A stretch of DNA of 64,000 bases from positions 310,001 through 374,000 of the forward strand of contig NZ_JACCBM010000001.1 of NCBI RefSeq assembly GCF_013409865.1, read 5' to 3'. Both the position numbers and the translations under genes were made by a program. Numbering within the stretch: the first letter of the stretch is position 1; every line of letters starts with the position of its first letter. This document shows, piece after piece, positions 1 to 8,986 of the stretch. The DNA comes from Herbiconiux flava (GTDB lineage Bacteria > Actinomycetota > Actinomycetes > Actinomycetales > Microbacteriaceae). The notes below the pieces were generated by a model that did not search any database, was not told the DNA's origin, and worked only from the letters and a program-made list of their open reading frames with translations.

Positions 1-961
<961 letters not shown>

Positions 962-965
<4 letters not shown>

Positions 966-1708
966 GACGCCGCCCGGATCAGCGCCAGCACGATCTGCGC
1001 CGAGCGCTCGGCGGTGAGCGCGGTGTTGTCGACGTGGTCGGTGGGCGCGTCGTCGGTGGCGAGGTCGGAGATACCGCGCACGGAGGCGAAGCCGAGGCCG
1101 TTCGAGAAGCTGACCTGCGCGATGGCGGAGGACTCCATGTCGACGGCCGCGGCCTCCGGGAAGTCGGTGCGGGCGATCGCGGCGCGGTCGGCGGTGACGA
1201 AGGAGTAGCTCGAGACGATGGGGCCGGTGCGGAGCGCCCAGCCCGCCCCGGCGTCGGGGGCGAGGGAGGCGAGGGCGGCGAGCATCCGCTCATCGGCGTC
1301 GTAGACCGCGGGCATGCCGGGCACCTGGCCGAGGCGGTAGCCGAACACGCGCGCGTCGGCGTCGATGTTGATGTAGGCGCTGCCGACCACCACGTCACCG
1401 GCGGCCACGCCCGCGCCGAGACCGCCCGCGGTGCCCGCCGACAGCACGAGCGGATGCCCGGCCCCCTGCTCGCGTGCCCGCACGATCGCCGTGGTCAGCG
1501 CCGACGCGGCGTTCACGAAGCCGATGCCGCTGTGCACCAGCAGCACGGGGAGGCCGTCGAGCACCACGTGGCGCAGCACGGCCTGGCCGACGCGCTCGCC
1601 GGCCGGCCCCTCCGCCCAACCTTCGGCCCTGGCGAGGAACGGTGCGGCCTCGTCGGCCATGGCGACCTGCACGATGGCGAGGGGGGCGGGGGTGCGCTGC
1701 TCTTCCAT
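962..1708 (-). CDS. mtnN: 5'-methylthioadenosine/S-adenosylhomocysteine nucleosidase
   Basis: Hydrolyses methylthioadenosine and S-adenosylhomocysteine to adenine plus the thioribose sugar, a recycling step of SAM metabolism in the cytoplasm. The 248-residue protein shows the PNP/UDP phosphorylase fold motifs: an acidic N-terminal AMADE, SAGTAGGL in the middle, the substrate-binding VDMESSAIAQ (Met-Glu), and RGISDLA carrying the general-acid Asp near the C-terminus. It is slightly longer than E. coli MtnN (232). The ATG has no Shine-Dalgarno sequence but a TAGCGT hexamer 7 nt upstream. The 3' end overlaps corA by 4 nt; a functional link to Mg2+ transport is not evident. Confidence 0.9.
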
Positions 1709-1715
1709 CCGAGTG

Positions 1716-1721
1716 ACGCTA
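1716..1721 (-). promoter_or_regulatory. -10 hexamer TAGCGT for leaderless mtnN
   Basis: TAGCGT ends 7 nt before the mtnN ATG, so the transcript probably begins at the start codon. No clear -35 hexamer seen. Confidence 0.5.
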
Positions 1722-1732
1722 CCAGCGCCGCT

Positions 1733-2365
1733 CTACTCCGGACGCCGGAACGGCGCGAGATCCCGCCCGTCCCACGCCGCCACCCGCTCGGGCCGCGCCT
1801 CCACCGGGGACTCGACCTGCGCCGGCCGGAGGAGCGCACCCACCAGGACGATGACCGGCAGTGCCAGGAGTGCCGCAGAGAACACCGCCGGAGCGAGGGC
1901 TGCCAGGAGCAGGGCGAGCTGGGCCTCGACGGGATAGACGCAGCCGGTGGACGTGCAGACGCCGCTGTTCCAGAACGTCTGCATCATCGGGTGCGAGGTG
2001 ATGACGAGACCCGCGAACGAGAGCCCGAGCAGCACGACGACGAGGAGCACGACGCGGCGCAGTGACCGACGGGTGGACGAGGACACGGAAGCTCCGATCG
2101 GACGGGCGCGGACGACGAGGGCGGTGAGGCCGAGGAGCACGGCGAGCGCCGACCCCGAGGCGAATGCCGACTGCGCCGATCGCAGCACCTGGGCGAGCGT
2201 GTAGCTCAGGTCGTCGGGCCGGGCGACGCACTCCCCGGCGGCCTCGCAGTCGAGGCCGGTCGAGATGTTCTGCAGGAACAGGAAGCCCCCCAGCATCAGC
2301 ACCAGGCCGGCCGAGCCGGCGATGATCAGGCCGATCGCGGCGGTGCGCATCGGTCGTCGTGGCAT
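1733..2365 (-). CDS. hypothetical four-helix membrane protein
   Basis: I do not recognise a family. The 210-residue protein has four hydrophobic segments at roughly residues 9-30, 65-88, 103-122 and 148-175. The first extracytoplasmic loop contains two cysteines (LDCEAAGEC) and the second has another pair (GVCTSTGC), which could form disulfides outside the cell. The C-terminal tail is basic and cytoplasmic. It follows kdpE on the same strand: the kdpE TGA directly abuts a TACCGT hexamer that lies 7 nt before this ATG, so the gene probably has its own leaderless promoter and is not simply read through from kdpDE. No function can be assigned. Confidence 0.6.
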   Translation of the reverse strand: MPRRPMRTAAIGLIIAGSAGLVLMLGGFLFLQNISTGLDCEAAGECVARPDDLSYTLAQVLRSAQSAFASGSALAVLLGLTALVVRARPIGASVSSSTRRSLRRVVLLVVVLLGLSFAGLVITSHPMMQTFWNSGVCTSTGCVYPVEAQLALLLAALAPAVFSAALLALPVIVLVGALLRPAQVESPVEARPERVAAWDGRDLAPFRRPE

Positions 2366-2372
2366 GCCGTCG

Positions 2373-2378
2373 ACGGTA
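2373..2378 (-). promoter_or_regulatory. -10 hexamer TACCGT abutting the kdpE stop codon
   Basis: Read on the minus strand as TGA (kdpE stop, 2381-2379) immediately followed by TACCGT, then 7 nt and the ATG at 2365. Confidence 0.5.
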
Positions 2379-3071
2379 TCAGGCGGGGTCGGGGAGGAAG
2401 CGGTAGCCCATGCCCGCCTCCGTGACGAAGTGGCGGGGGCGGGCCGGAACCGGCTCGAGCTTCTTGCGCAGCTGGCCGATGTAGAGGCGCAGGTAGCCCG
2501 TCTCCTTCACGCGGTGCGTGCCCCAGACCTCGGTGAGCAGCTCCTGGTGCGTGACGAGCCGGCCGGGGTTCCGCACGAGCAGCTCGAGCAGCTTCCACTC
2601 GGTCGGCGTCAGCCGCACCGGGCTGCGGTCGTCGTCGTGCGTCACCTGGTGCGCCGCGAGGTCGACCGTCACCCCGCCGAACGCGATCACCGGCTCGCCA
2701 CCCGTCGGCCCCGGGGCGCTGCGGCGGGTGAGTGCCCGGATGCGCGCCAGCAGCTCGTCCATCGCGAACGGCTTGGTGACGTAGTCGTCGGCGCCGGCGT
2801 CGAGGGCGTCGACCTTGTCGGCCGAGCCCGAGCGGCCCGACACCACGAGGATCGGCACCGCCGACCAGCCCCGCACCGCCTCGATCACCTCGATACCGTC
2901 GAGCCGCGGCATCCCGAGGTCGAGCATGATCAGGTCGGGCGAGGTCTGCGCGGCGGCAGCGATCGCCTCGGCGCCGTCGGCCGCGGTGTGGATCTCGTAG
3001 CCCTGCGAGCCGAGCGTGATGCGCAGCGCCCGCAGGATCTGCGGGTCGTCGTCGGCGATCAGGATCTTCAT
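2379..3071 (-). CDS. kdpE: KdpE-like response regulator (OmpR family)
   Basis: DNA-binding partner of the KdpD sensor kinase; in the family it activates the high-affinity K+ pump operon kdpFABC. The 230-residue protein has an N-terminal receiver domain (acidic pair ADDD near residue 7-9, phosphoacceptor Asp in IMLDLGMPR near residue 52, conserved Lys in VTKPF near 104) and a C-terminal winged helix (VRLTPTEWKLLELLV, then TGYLRLYIGQLRKKLE). The ATG overlaps the kdpD stop as ATGA, so the two are co-translated. No kdpFABC genes are found on either side within this window. Confidence 0.93.
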   Translation of the reverse strand: MKILIADDDPQILRALRITLGSQGYEIHTAADGAEAIAAAAQTSPDLIMLDLGMPRLDGIEVIEAVRGWSAVPILVVSGRSGSADKVDALDAGADDYVTKPFAMDELLARIRALTRRSAPGPTGGEPVIAFGGVTVDLAAHQVTHDDDRSPVRLTPTEWKLLELLVRNPGRLVTHQELLTEVWGTHRVKETGYLRLYIGQLRKKLEPVPARPRHFVTEAGMGYRFLPDPA

Positions 3072-5914
3072 GCGTGCGCCTCCTGCGCCTCGTCGGCGCC
3101 ATCGTCGTCAGCGGCGCGCGCCACCGGCAGCGACACCACCATCGTCAGTCCGCCGCCCGGGGTGTCCTCGGCCTCGAGCGTGCCGCCCATGCCCTCGGCG
3201 AACCCCTTCGACAGTGCGAGCCCCAGCCCGAGCCCGGTGAGGTTGTCGAGATCACCCAGCCGCTGGAACGGCACGAACACCTCCTCGCGCCGATCGGCCG
3301 GGATGCCCGGCCCCCGGTCGGCCACCCGCAGCTCCACGCTACCGGCGAACGCGCTCGCCGACACCACCACCCGCTCCCCCGCGGGCGAGAAGCGCAGCGC
3401 GTTCGAGAGCAGGTTCACGAGCACCCGCTCGAGCAGCACCGGATCCGCCTCGAACGCCGGCAGCCCGGGCGGCAGCTCGAGCTCCACCTGCTCGGGCCCG
3501 GCACCGACCTCGTCGAGCACCGCCGGCACGACGTCGTCGAGGTCGACGGGGGCGAGCGAGACGCCGAGCACGCCGGCCTGCAGGCGGCTGACGTCGAGCA
3601 GGTCGGTCAGCAGCCGGGCGAGGGCGCCGAGGCTCTCCTCGGCGGTGCTCAGCAGCTCGTCGCGATCGGCCTCGGGCAGCTCGCCGCGGAGTCCGGTCAC
3701 GGCGGCCGTCGCGCTCGCGAGGGGCCGTCGCAGGTCGTGCGAGACGGCGGCGAGCAGGGCCGAGCGCACGCGGTCGGCGGCGGCGAGCGGGGCGAGGCCG
3801 CTCGCGGTCTCCGCCAGGCCCTGGTGCTCGAGCGCCGCGGCGAGCTGGGCGACGATCACGGCGAGCAGCCGCCGGTCGGATGCGCCCAGCTCCCGGCCGT
3901 GCAGCTCGAGCACGGCGCCCTCGTCCGCCGCGCCCGGGTCGGCACCGCGGGCGGGGGCGTCGCCGTCCGGCGTGGTCACGGGCACCCGCACCGGCGGGCC
4001 GGCGTCGGCCGCCGCCGGCATCGGCGCTACGGGGTCGGCCGCCGGCGGCATGGGAGCCACGGGGTCGGTGCCGCCGGGCGCGGGCCGAGCATCCGCCCCA
4101 CCCGGCCCCTGGTCGGAGTAGAGCACCTGCCCGCCGCGCACCAGGCGCACCGCGGTGAGCCCGAACGCCTCGCGGGTGACGGTGACCAGGGCCTGCAGCG
4201 CATCCTGACCCCGCAGCACGCTGCCGGCGACGGTGGCGAGCAGCTCCGATTCGGCGGCCGAGCGGCGAGCGGCCCGCGAGCGGCGCGCGGCGCGGTCGAC
4301 CACGAGCGACACCAGCACGGCGATCACGACGTAGAGGACGAGCGCCAGCGCGTGCAGCGGGTCGGCGATCGTGACGCTGTAGAGCGGTTCCACGAAGAAG
4401 TAGTCGAGCGTCAGCCCCGACAGCACGGCCGAGACGAGCGCCGGCCAGAGCCCGCCGATCAGCGCCGCGACCACGACGAGCAGCTGGTAGGCGAGCACCT
4501 CCGAGGTGATCGACTCGTCGCTTCGGAACGCCGAGAGCAGCCAGGTCAGGAGCGGCCCCGCCACCAGCGCGAAGACGAGGCCCGAGACCCGCCGCCGCAC
4601 GGTCAGGGCGCCGCGGGTGCCGGGCAGCCGCCGGCGCGCACCGGCCTCGGCGTGAGTCACGATGTGCACGTCGATGTCGCCCGACTCGCGGATGACCGTC
4701 GCACCGACCCCCGGCCCGGAGAGCAGCGCGGCGAACCGGCTCCGCCGCGAGGCCCCGAGCACGAGCTGCGTGGCGTTCGAGGATCGGGCGAAGCCGACCA
4801 GTGCGCCCGGCACGTCGTCGCCGACGAGCTGGTGGAAGCTGCCGCCGAGGCTCTCCGCGAGCGCGCGCTGCCGGGCGAGGGCCTCGGGGTACCGCTCGCG
4901 CAGCCCGTCGGGGGCGCTCACGTGCACCGCCAGCAGCCGGCCGCCGGCCGAGCGGGCCGCGATGCGGGCGCCGCGCCGCAGCAGCGCCTCGCCCTCGGGG
5001 CCGCCGGTGAGGGCGACGACGACCCGCTCGCGCGCCTCCCAGTTCTGGCCGATGCCGTGCTCGCTGCGGTAGCGCTGCAGCGAGGAGTCGACCTCGTCGG
5101 CCAGCCAGAGCAGCGCGAGCTCCCGGAGCGCGGTGAGGGTGCCGAGGCGGAAGAAGTTCGACAGGGCGGCGTCGATCCGCGCCTCGGGGAGCACCTGGCC
5201 CGCGGTCAGCCGCTCGCGGAGCGCGTCGGGGGCGAGGTCGACGAGCTCGATCTGATCGGCGTCGCGCAGCACCGCATCCGGAACCGTCTCGTGCTGCGGC
5301 AGCCCGGTGATGCGCTGCACGACGTCGCTCAGCGACTCGATGTGCTGCACGTTCACCGTCGAGATCACGTCGATGCCCGCGTCGCGGAGAGCCTCGACGT
5401 CGCGCCAGCGCTTCGCGTGCGCCAGACCCGGCGCATTCGTGTGGGCGAGCTCGTCGACCAGCGCGACCTCGGGGGCGCGGGCCAGCACCGCCTCGAGGTC
5501 GAGCTCGCCGAGCCCGCGGAGCCCGCGGAGCCCGCGGACCCGGCGCTCGTCGCCCCGGCCCTCGACCCGCCGATCATCGGCCAGCCGACCCTTGGCGCCC
5601 CGACCCTCGGCGCCCCGGCCCTGGGCCTGCCGGCGCGGAACGACCTCGAGGCCCTCGGCCGCCGCTTCGGTCGCCGCGCGGCCGTGCGACTCGACGACCG
5701 CGATCACGACGTCCCGCCCCTCGCCCGCGAGCCGCTGCCCCTCCTCGAGCATGGCCGCCGTCTTGCCCACACCGGGCGCGGCCCCCAGCAGCACCCGCAG
5801 CGCACCCCGCCCCACGGGCATCCACTCCTCCGCGGCCCCGCCGTGACGGCCGGGCATCTGCCCTAGAGCGTAGTTCCGCCCGCCGACCCCCGTCGACCCG
5901 CCCTCGCCTTTCAT
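3068..5914 (-). CDS. kdpD: KdpD sensor histidine kinase with an unusual low-complexity insertion
   Basis: Membrane sensor of K+ limitation/turgor that phosphorylates KdpE. Order of parts in 948 residues: KdpD N-domain with Walker A GAAPGVGKT (about 44-52) and LVDELAHTN (about 152-160), a universal-stress domain (about 295-410), a four-helix DUF4118 membrane region (about 445-560), a GAF-like region, HisKA with VSHDLRRPLA (His about 726) and a HATPase domain (NLLSNALRF, ADRGPGIP). Two low-complexity segments are odd: residues 95-137 (Gly/Arg-rich, GRGAEGRGAKGR and RGLRGLRGL, encoded by tandem 15-bp and 9-bp repeats) and a Pro/Ala stretch with DPVAPMP repeats in the GAF region. The start lies 23 bp from the divergent lipoprotein gene, with a G-rich Shine-Dalgarno-like stretch upstream. 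Confidence 0.93.
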   Translation of the reverse strand: MKGEGGSTGVGGRNYALGQMPGRHGGAAEEWMPVGRGALRVLLGAAPGVGKTAAMLEEGQRLAGEGRDVVIAVVESHGRAATEAAAEGLEVVPRRQAQGRGAEGRGAKGRLADDRRVEGRGDERRVRGLRGLRGLGELDLEAVLARAPEVALVDELAHTNAPGLAHAKRWRDVEALRDAGIDVISTVNVQHIESLSDVVQRITGLPQHETVPDAVLRDADQIELVDLAPDALRERLTAGQVLPEARIDAALSNFFRLGTLTALRELALLWLADEVDSSLQRYRSEHGIGQNWEARERVVVALTGGPEGEALLRRGARIAARSAGGRLLAVHVSAPDGLRERYPEALARQRALAESLGGSFHQLVGDDVPGALVGFARSSNATQLVLGASRRSRFAALLSGPGVGATVIRESGDIDVHIVTHAEAGARRRLPGTRGALTVRRRVSGLVFALVAGPLLTWLLSAFRSDESITSEVLAYQLLVVVAALIGGLWPALVSAVLSGLTLDYFFVEPLYSVTIADPLHALALVLYVVIAVLVSLVVDRAARRSRAARRSAAESELLATVAGSVLRGQDALQALVTVTREAFGLTAVRLVRGGQVLYSDQGPGGADARPAPGGTDPVAPMPPAADPVAPMPAAADAGPPVRVPVTTPDGDAPARGADPGAADEGAVLELHGRELGASDRRLLAVIVAQLAAALEHQGLAETASGLAPLAAADRVRSALLAAVSHDLRRPLASATAAVTGLRGELPEADRDELLSTAEESLGALARLLTDLLDVSRLQAGVLGVSLAPVDLDDVVPAVLDEVGAGPEQVELELPPGLPAFEADPVLLERVLVNLLSNALRFSPAGERVVVSASAFAGSVELRVADRGPGIPADRREEVFVPFQRLGDLDNLTGLGLGLALSKGFAEGMGGTLEAEDTPGGGLTMVVSLPVARAADDDGADEAQEAHA
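5511..5537 (-). repeat. three 9-bp tandem repeats inside kdpD
   Basis: AGCCCGCGG occurs three times in a row (5511, 5520, 5529), encoding RGL three times in the N-terminal domain of KdpD. Confidence 0.85.
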
Positions 5915-5925
5915 CCCGCCCCACC

Positions 5926-5931
5926 TAGGCT
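5926..5931 (+). promoter_or_regulatory. -10 hexamer TAGGCT for leaderless lipoprotein gene
   Basis: TAGGCT is followed by 6 nt and the ATG at 5938. It overlaps a CCTAGG palindrome lying in the 23-bp divergent space with kdpD. Confidence 0.55.
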
Positions 5932-5937
5932 GTCGAC

Positions 5938-6600
5938 ATGAGGATGCGCCCCGGCACCGTGCTCACCACCGCTCTGCTCGCAGCCACCCTGACCGGCTGC
6001 ACGGCCGCTCCAGCGCTCGCGCCCACCCCGGCGGCGCCCACTTCCACCGCGGTTGCGACCCCTCCGTCCGCGGCGGCCGCGATCGCCCCAGCCCCCTCGA
6101 CAGTGGACATCGCCGCCACGACTGAGGCGCCACCGCTGTCGCGGGAGATCCTGGGGAGCGCCGAGCCGGGCGACGACGCGCAGTTCGGTGCCCTGGTGAC
6201 CGAGCTGTCGCTGCGGTTCCCGGCGCAGTACATCGAGGGCGAGTGGCGGGCCGACGAGGTGCCGCACGCGCGGGTCGCGCTGCTCGGCCCGGTGCCCGAG
6301 GAGGTTCGGCAGCTGCTCGAGGCGGCGCCGCTGTCAGTCGAGGTGGTCACCACGGCCGGCCCCTCGCTCGAAGAGTCGAACGCCGCGATCGCGCGGGTGT
6401 TCGAGCTGCTGAAGGAACACGACGCGGGCATGTCGGCAGGAGGCGGCTACGAGCAGCACGAGCAGCGCTACTCGATCGACTACACCGCGGCGAACGAGAT
6501 CGACGGGGAGGCCGTGTCGGCAGCGCTCAATGGCGCCGCCGTGCGGTTGACCTACCTCGGAACCCAGCCGGCCGGCGGCCCCCAGGCCGAGGCGCTCTGA
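5938..6600 (+). CDS. hypothetical secreted lipoprotein
   Basis: A type II signal peptide with lipobox LTGC at residues 18-21 predicts an acylated protein on the outer face of the membrane. After a Pro/Ala/Thr-rich linker (about 22-60) comes a globular domain of roughly 150 residues with no family I recognise (EWRADEVPHARVALLGPVPE, later LLKEHDAGMSAGGGYEQHEQ). The gene is divergent from kdpD and leaderless. The last 15 bp, including the TGA, are duplicated just downstream, so a second in-frame TGA follows five codons later. Any link with K+ sensing is only positional. Confidence 0.65.
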   Translation: MRMRPGTVLTTALLAATLTGCTAAPALAPTPAAPTSTAVATPPSAAAAIAPAPSTVDIAATTEAPPLSREILGSAEPGDDAQFGALVTELSLRFPAQYIEGEWRADEVPHARVALLGPVPEEVRQLLEAAPLSVEVVTTAGPSLEESNAAIARVFELLKEHDAGMSAGGGYEQHEQRYSIDYTAANEIDGEAVSAALNGAAVRLTYLGTQPAGGPQAEAL

Positions 6601-6615
6601 CCCGAGGCGCTCTGA
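6587..6615 (+). repeat. duplicated stop-codon segment (15-bp spacing)
   Basis: CCGAGGCGCTCTGA occurs at 6587-6600 and 6602-6615. The duplication is in frame, so the second copy repeats the last residues and stop codon of the lipoprotein gene. Confidence 0.8.
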
Positions 6616-6637
6616 GTCGAGGTGGCGCGGGCGGGGG

Positions 6638-6996
6638 TCAGCGCACGGTGGCGGGGCCGCCCGAGGCGCCGCCGTGGGAGTGGCCGTTGCTGCCGCCCGA
6701 ACCCGGCTCCTCGGTGAACTGCAGGCCGCCGGAGCCGTTCGAGGAGGCGGTGAGCACGTCGAGCCACTCGCGGTTGATCGAGGGCACGCGCCCGCCGGCG
6801 AACTTGAAGTAGAGCGGGATGGACGAGTCGAGCCAGATGCTGGAGCGGCCGTCGCCGATCGCCGGGTCGTCCTTCCAGGAGAAGAAGAAGCTCTCCTTGC
6901 GGCGGAGCTTCGCGGCGATCACGATCTGCAGGTGGGTGAGGGTGCGGTCGTCGAACTCGATCTCGATGCCCGACGTGCCGTACAGCAGCTTTCCCA
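6638..6996 (-). CDS. DUF7882 family protein
   Basis: Small protein typical of Microbacteriaceae and related actinobacteria, function unknown. The N-terminal block MGKLLYGTSGIEIEFDDRTL and the following VIAAKLRRKESFFFSW are the family signature; the C-terminal 35 residues are Gly/Ser/His-rich and poorly conserved. I chose the ATG at 6994-6996: GGGAGGA lies 8 nt upstream. A TTG seven bases further upstream is less likely. A -10-like TACCAT lies at 7020-7025 on the minus strand. Relatives are often mislabelled ATP-dependent DNA ligase; at 119 residues and with no KxDG lysine motif that name is not justified. Confidence 0.75.
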
Positions 6997-7102
6997 TTGC
7001 CAAAGTCCTCCCGCGCGCGATGGTATGAGTCCATTAACGCACGGCGGGGCCCCGGATGCGCGCCCGGAGCCGCACGACGAGCCCGCCGGTGCGCGACGGG
7101 GC

Positions 7103-7108
7103 TAGTCT
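7103..7108 (+). promoter_or_regulatory. -10 hexamer TAGTCT for the AI-2E-family gene
   Basis: TAGTCT would give a leader of about 24 nt that contains the GATGAGG Shine-Dalgarno sequence before the GTG at 7139. No clear -35 box seen. Confidence 0.4.
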
Positions 7109-7138
7109 TGCGATCACCGGATGAGATGAGGGCTTTTC

Positions 7139-8275
7139 GTGTTCAGGAAGAAATCGCCGCGCACTCCCGAGACGGCGGCGCTCCAGCCCGGCTCCGATCT
7201 CGAGGTGGCGGGCAGCGACAGCGTGCCGGGCGTGCGGATCAACGCGTTCCGGATCGGCCTCGTCGGCGGGCTCGGGGTGCTGCTCTCGCTCGTGATCGGC
7301 TCGGCCGTGACGCAGCTGAGCACCGTTCTGATCTACGTGGGCGTCGCCCTCTTCCTCGCGCTCGGCCTCGACCCGCTGGTGTCCTGGCTCGAGCGGCGCA
7401 TGCCGCGGCCGCTCGCGATCGTGATCGTGTTCGCCGCGGTCATCGGGCTGTTCGTGGGGCTGCTGTTCGCGGTCATCCCGCTCGTGGTCGAGCAGGCCGG
7501 CAACCTGTTCCGCCAATTCCCCGATCTGGTGACCGACTTCGAGCAGAGCGACTTCGTCGCGACCGTGCAGACGAACCTCGGCGACTTCGTCGACATCAAC
7601 AAGGCCGTGCAGTCGGCGACCGACTTCGTGCAGGACCCGAACAACCTGCTCGCCCTCGGCGGCGGCCTGCTCGCGGTCGGCAGCGGCATCGCGAGCGGCC
7701 TCACCGGCTCGGTCATCGTGCTCATCCTGACCCTGTACTTCCTCGCCTCGCTCCGCAGCATGAAGAAGGTCACCTACCGCTTCGTCCCGGCCAACAAGCG
7801 GGCGTCCTTCGCCTCCCTCACCGAGGACGTGACCGGCGCCGTCGGCCGCTACGTCGTGGGCCAGATCGGGCTCGCCGCGATCAACGGCGTGCTGAGCCTG
7901 ATCTTCCTGTCGATCATCGGCGCCCCGCTGCCGGTGCTGTTCGCCTTCGTGGCGTTCCTGGCGTCGCTGATCCCGCTCGTCGGCACGCTCAGCGGCTCCC
8001 TGATCATCGTGCTGGTGTGCCTGTTCGCCTCGCCGATCACCGCGCTCGTGGCCCTGATCTACTACCTGATCTACATGCAGGTGGAGGCCTACTTCCTCAG
8101 CCCCCGCATCATGAACCGCGCGGTCTCGGTTCCCGGCTCGATCGTCGTCATCGCGGCCGTCGCCGGCGGCACACTCGGCTCCGTGCTCGGCGCGCTCGTC
8201 GCCATACCGATCGCCGCCTCGGCGATCATCATCGTGCAGAAGGTCGTCTTCCCGAAGCAGGACGCGAAGGTCTAG
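7139..8275 (+). CDS. AI-2E family (TqsA/YhhQ-type) transporter-like membrane protein
   Basis: 378-residue integral membrane protein of the AI-2E transporter superfamily (UPF0118), whose members export autoinducer-2 or exchange ions; the substrate here is unknown. About eight helices: two near residues 35-75 (including LFLALGLDPLVSWLERR), one near 95-120, a large extracytoplasmic/cytoplasmic region with the family PNNLL segment, then paired helices from about 190 on, with the conserved SLIPLVGTLSGSL and SPRIMNRAVSVPG. The GTG start is chosen because GATGAGG lies 8-9 nt upstream. It stands alone between a DUF7882 gene and dps. Confidence 0.85.
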   Translation: MFRKKSPRTPETAALQPGSDLEVAGSDSVPGVRINAFRIGLVGGLGVLLSLVIGSAVTQLSTVLIYVGVALFLALGLDPLVSWLERRMPRPLAIVIVFAAVIGLFVGLLFAVIPLVVEQAGNLFRQFPDLVTDFEQSDFVATVQTNLGDFVDINKAVQSATDFVQDPNNLLALGGGLLAVGSGIASGLTGSVIVLILTLYFLASLRSMKKVTYRFVPANKRASFASLTEDVTGAVGRYVVGQIGLAAINGVLSLIFLSIIGAPLPVLFAFVAFLASLIPLVGTLSGSLIIVLVCLFASPITALVALIYYLIYMQVEAYFLSPRIMNRAVSVPGSIVVIAAVAGGTLGSVLGALVAIPIAASAIIIVQKVVFPKQDAKV

Positions 8276-8356
8276 CTGTACGGCCCCCGGCAGAGACGAG
8301 CGGATGTCGGCGGCCGGGCGTACGGTCGATCTAGTCAGCGACGAAAGGATTCGTAA

Positions 8357-8902
8357 ATGACCAGCACCATCGAACGCACTGTCGAGGCTCCCGCCGACGG
8401 CGGCGCCAAGACCACTCGACGCCAGAACGCCGAGAAGGGCTTCACCGCCTCGAAGCAGCTCACCGACGACCTCCAGAAGGTGCTCGTCGACCTGATCGAG
8501 CTGCACCTCCAGGGCAAGCAGGCCCACTGGAACGTGGTCGGCAAGAACTTCCGCGACCTGCACCTGCAGCTCGACGAGATCATCGACGCCGCCCGCGAGT
8601 TCTCCGACGTGGTCGCCGAGCGCCTGCGCGCCCTGCACGCCTCGCCCGACGGCCGCAGCGACACCGTCGCGGCCACCACGACGCTGCCCGAGTACCCGAA
8701 CGGCGAGGTCGACACGGCCGAGACGGTCGACCTCATCACGCAGCGCCTCGAGGCGACCGTGGGCACCATGCGCGAGGTGCACGACGAGGTCGACGACGAA
8801 GACCCGACGAGCGCCGACATCCTGCACGCGATCATCGACAAGCTCGAGCAGTACGCCTGGATGGTCTCGGCCGAGAACCGCACGCCGGCCCGCTCCAAGT
8901 AG
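8357..8902 (+). CDS. dps: Dps family DNA-protection/ferritin-like protein
   Basis: Oxidises Fe2+ with peroxide and stores iron in a 12-subunit cage, shielding DNA in stationary phase (family knowledge). The ferroxidase ligands are visible: His in KQAHWNVVG (about residue 57), His/Asp in LHLQLDEIID, and Asp/Glu in FSDVVAERL. A basic N-terminal tail of about 30 residues (GAKTTRRQNAEK) is of the kind that contacts DNA in other Dps proteins. A good ribosome site (GAAAGGA, 8 nt spacing) precedes the ATG; a possible -10 TACGGT lies at 8321-8326. A strong hairpin follows the gene. Confidence 0.93.
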   Translation: MTSTIERTVEAPADGGAKTTRRQNAEKGFTASKQLTDDLQKVLVDLIELHLQGKQAHWNVVGKNFRDLHLQLDEIIDAAREFSDVVAERLRALHASPDGRSDTVAATTTLPEYPNGEVDTAETVDLITQRLEATVGTMREVHDEVDDEDPTSADILHAIIDKLEQYAWMVSAENRTPARSK

Positions 8903-8917
8903 CACCCGGCACCACCC

Positions 8918-8955
8918 GAAGGCCCCCGCCTCGCCCCCGGCGAGCGGGGGCCTTC
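8918..8955. terminator. GC-rich hairpin between convergent dps and thioesterase genes
   Basis: Arms GAAGGCCCCCGC (8918-8929) and GCGGGGGCCTTC (8944-8955) form a perfect 12-bp stem with a 14-nt loop. There is no T-run on either side; position between two gene ends fits a bidirectional terminator. Confidence 0.75.
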
Positions 8956-8986
8956 GCGCTGCGTGACGACGCCGACCGGGCCCGCC

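Noticed and set aside
3074..5866. Very long open frame antisense to kdpD (930 codons)
   Set aside because: High GC leaves few stops in the opposite frames. Its product is Arg/Gly/His-rich with no domain. The same applies to long antisense frames opposite the MMPL gene (9558-11993), purF/NUDIX (52686-55793) and the PBP (56001-58124).
6638..6996. ATP-dependent DNA ligase annotation for the DUF7882 protein
   Set aside because: Only 119 residues, no nucleotidyl-lysine motif; the label is a carry-over from old annotation.
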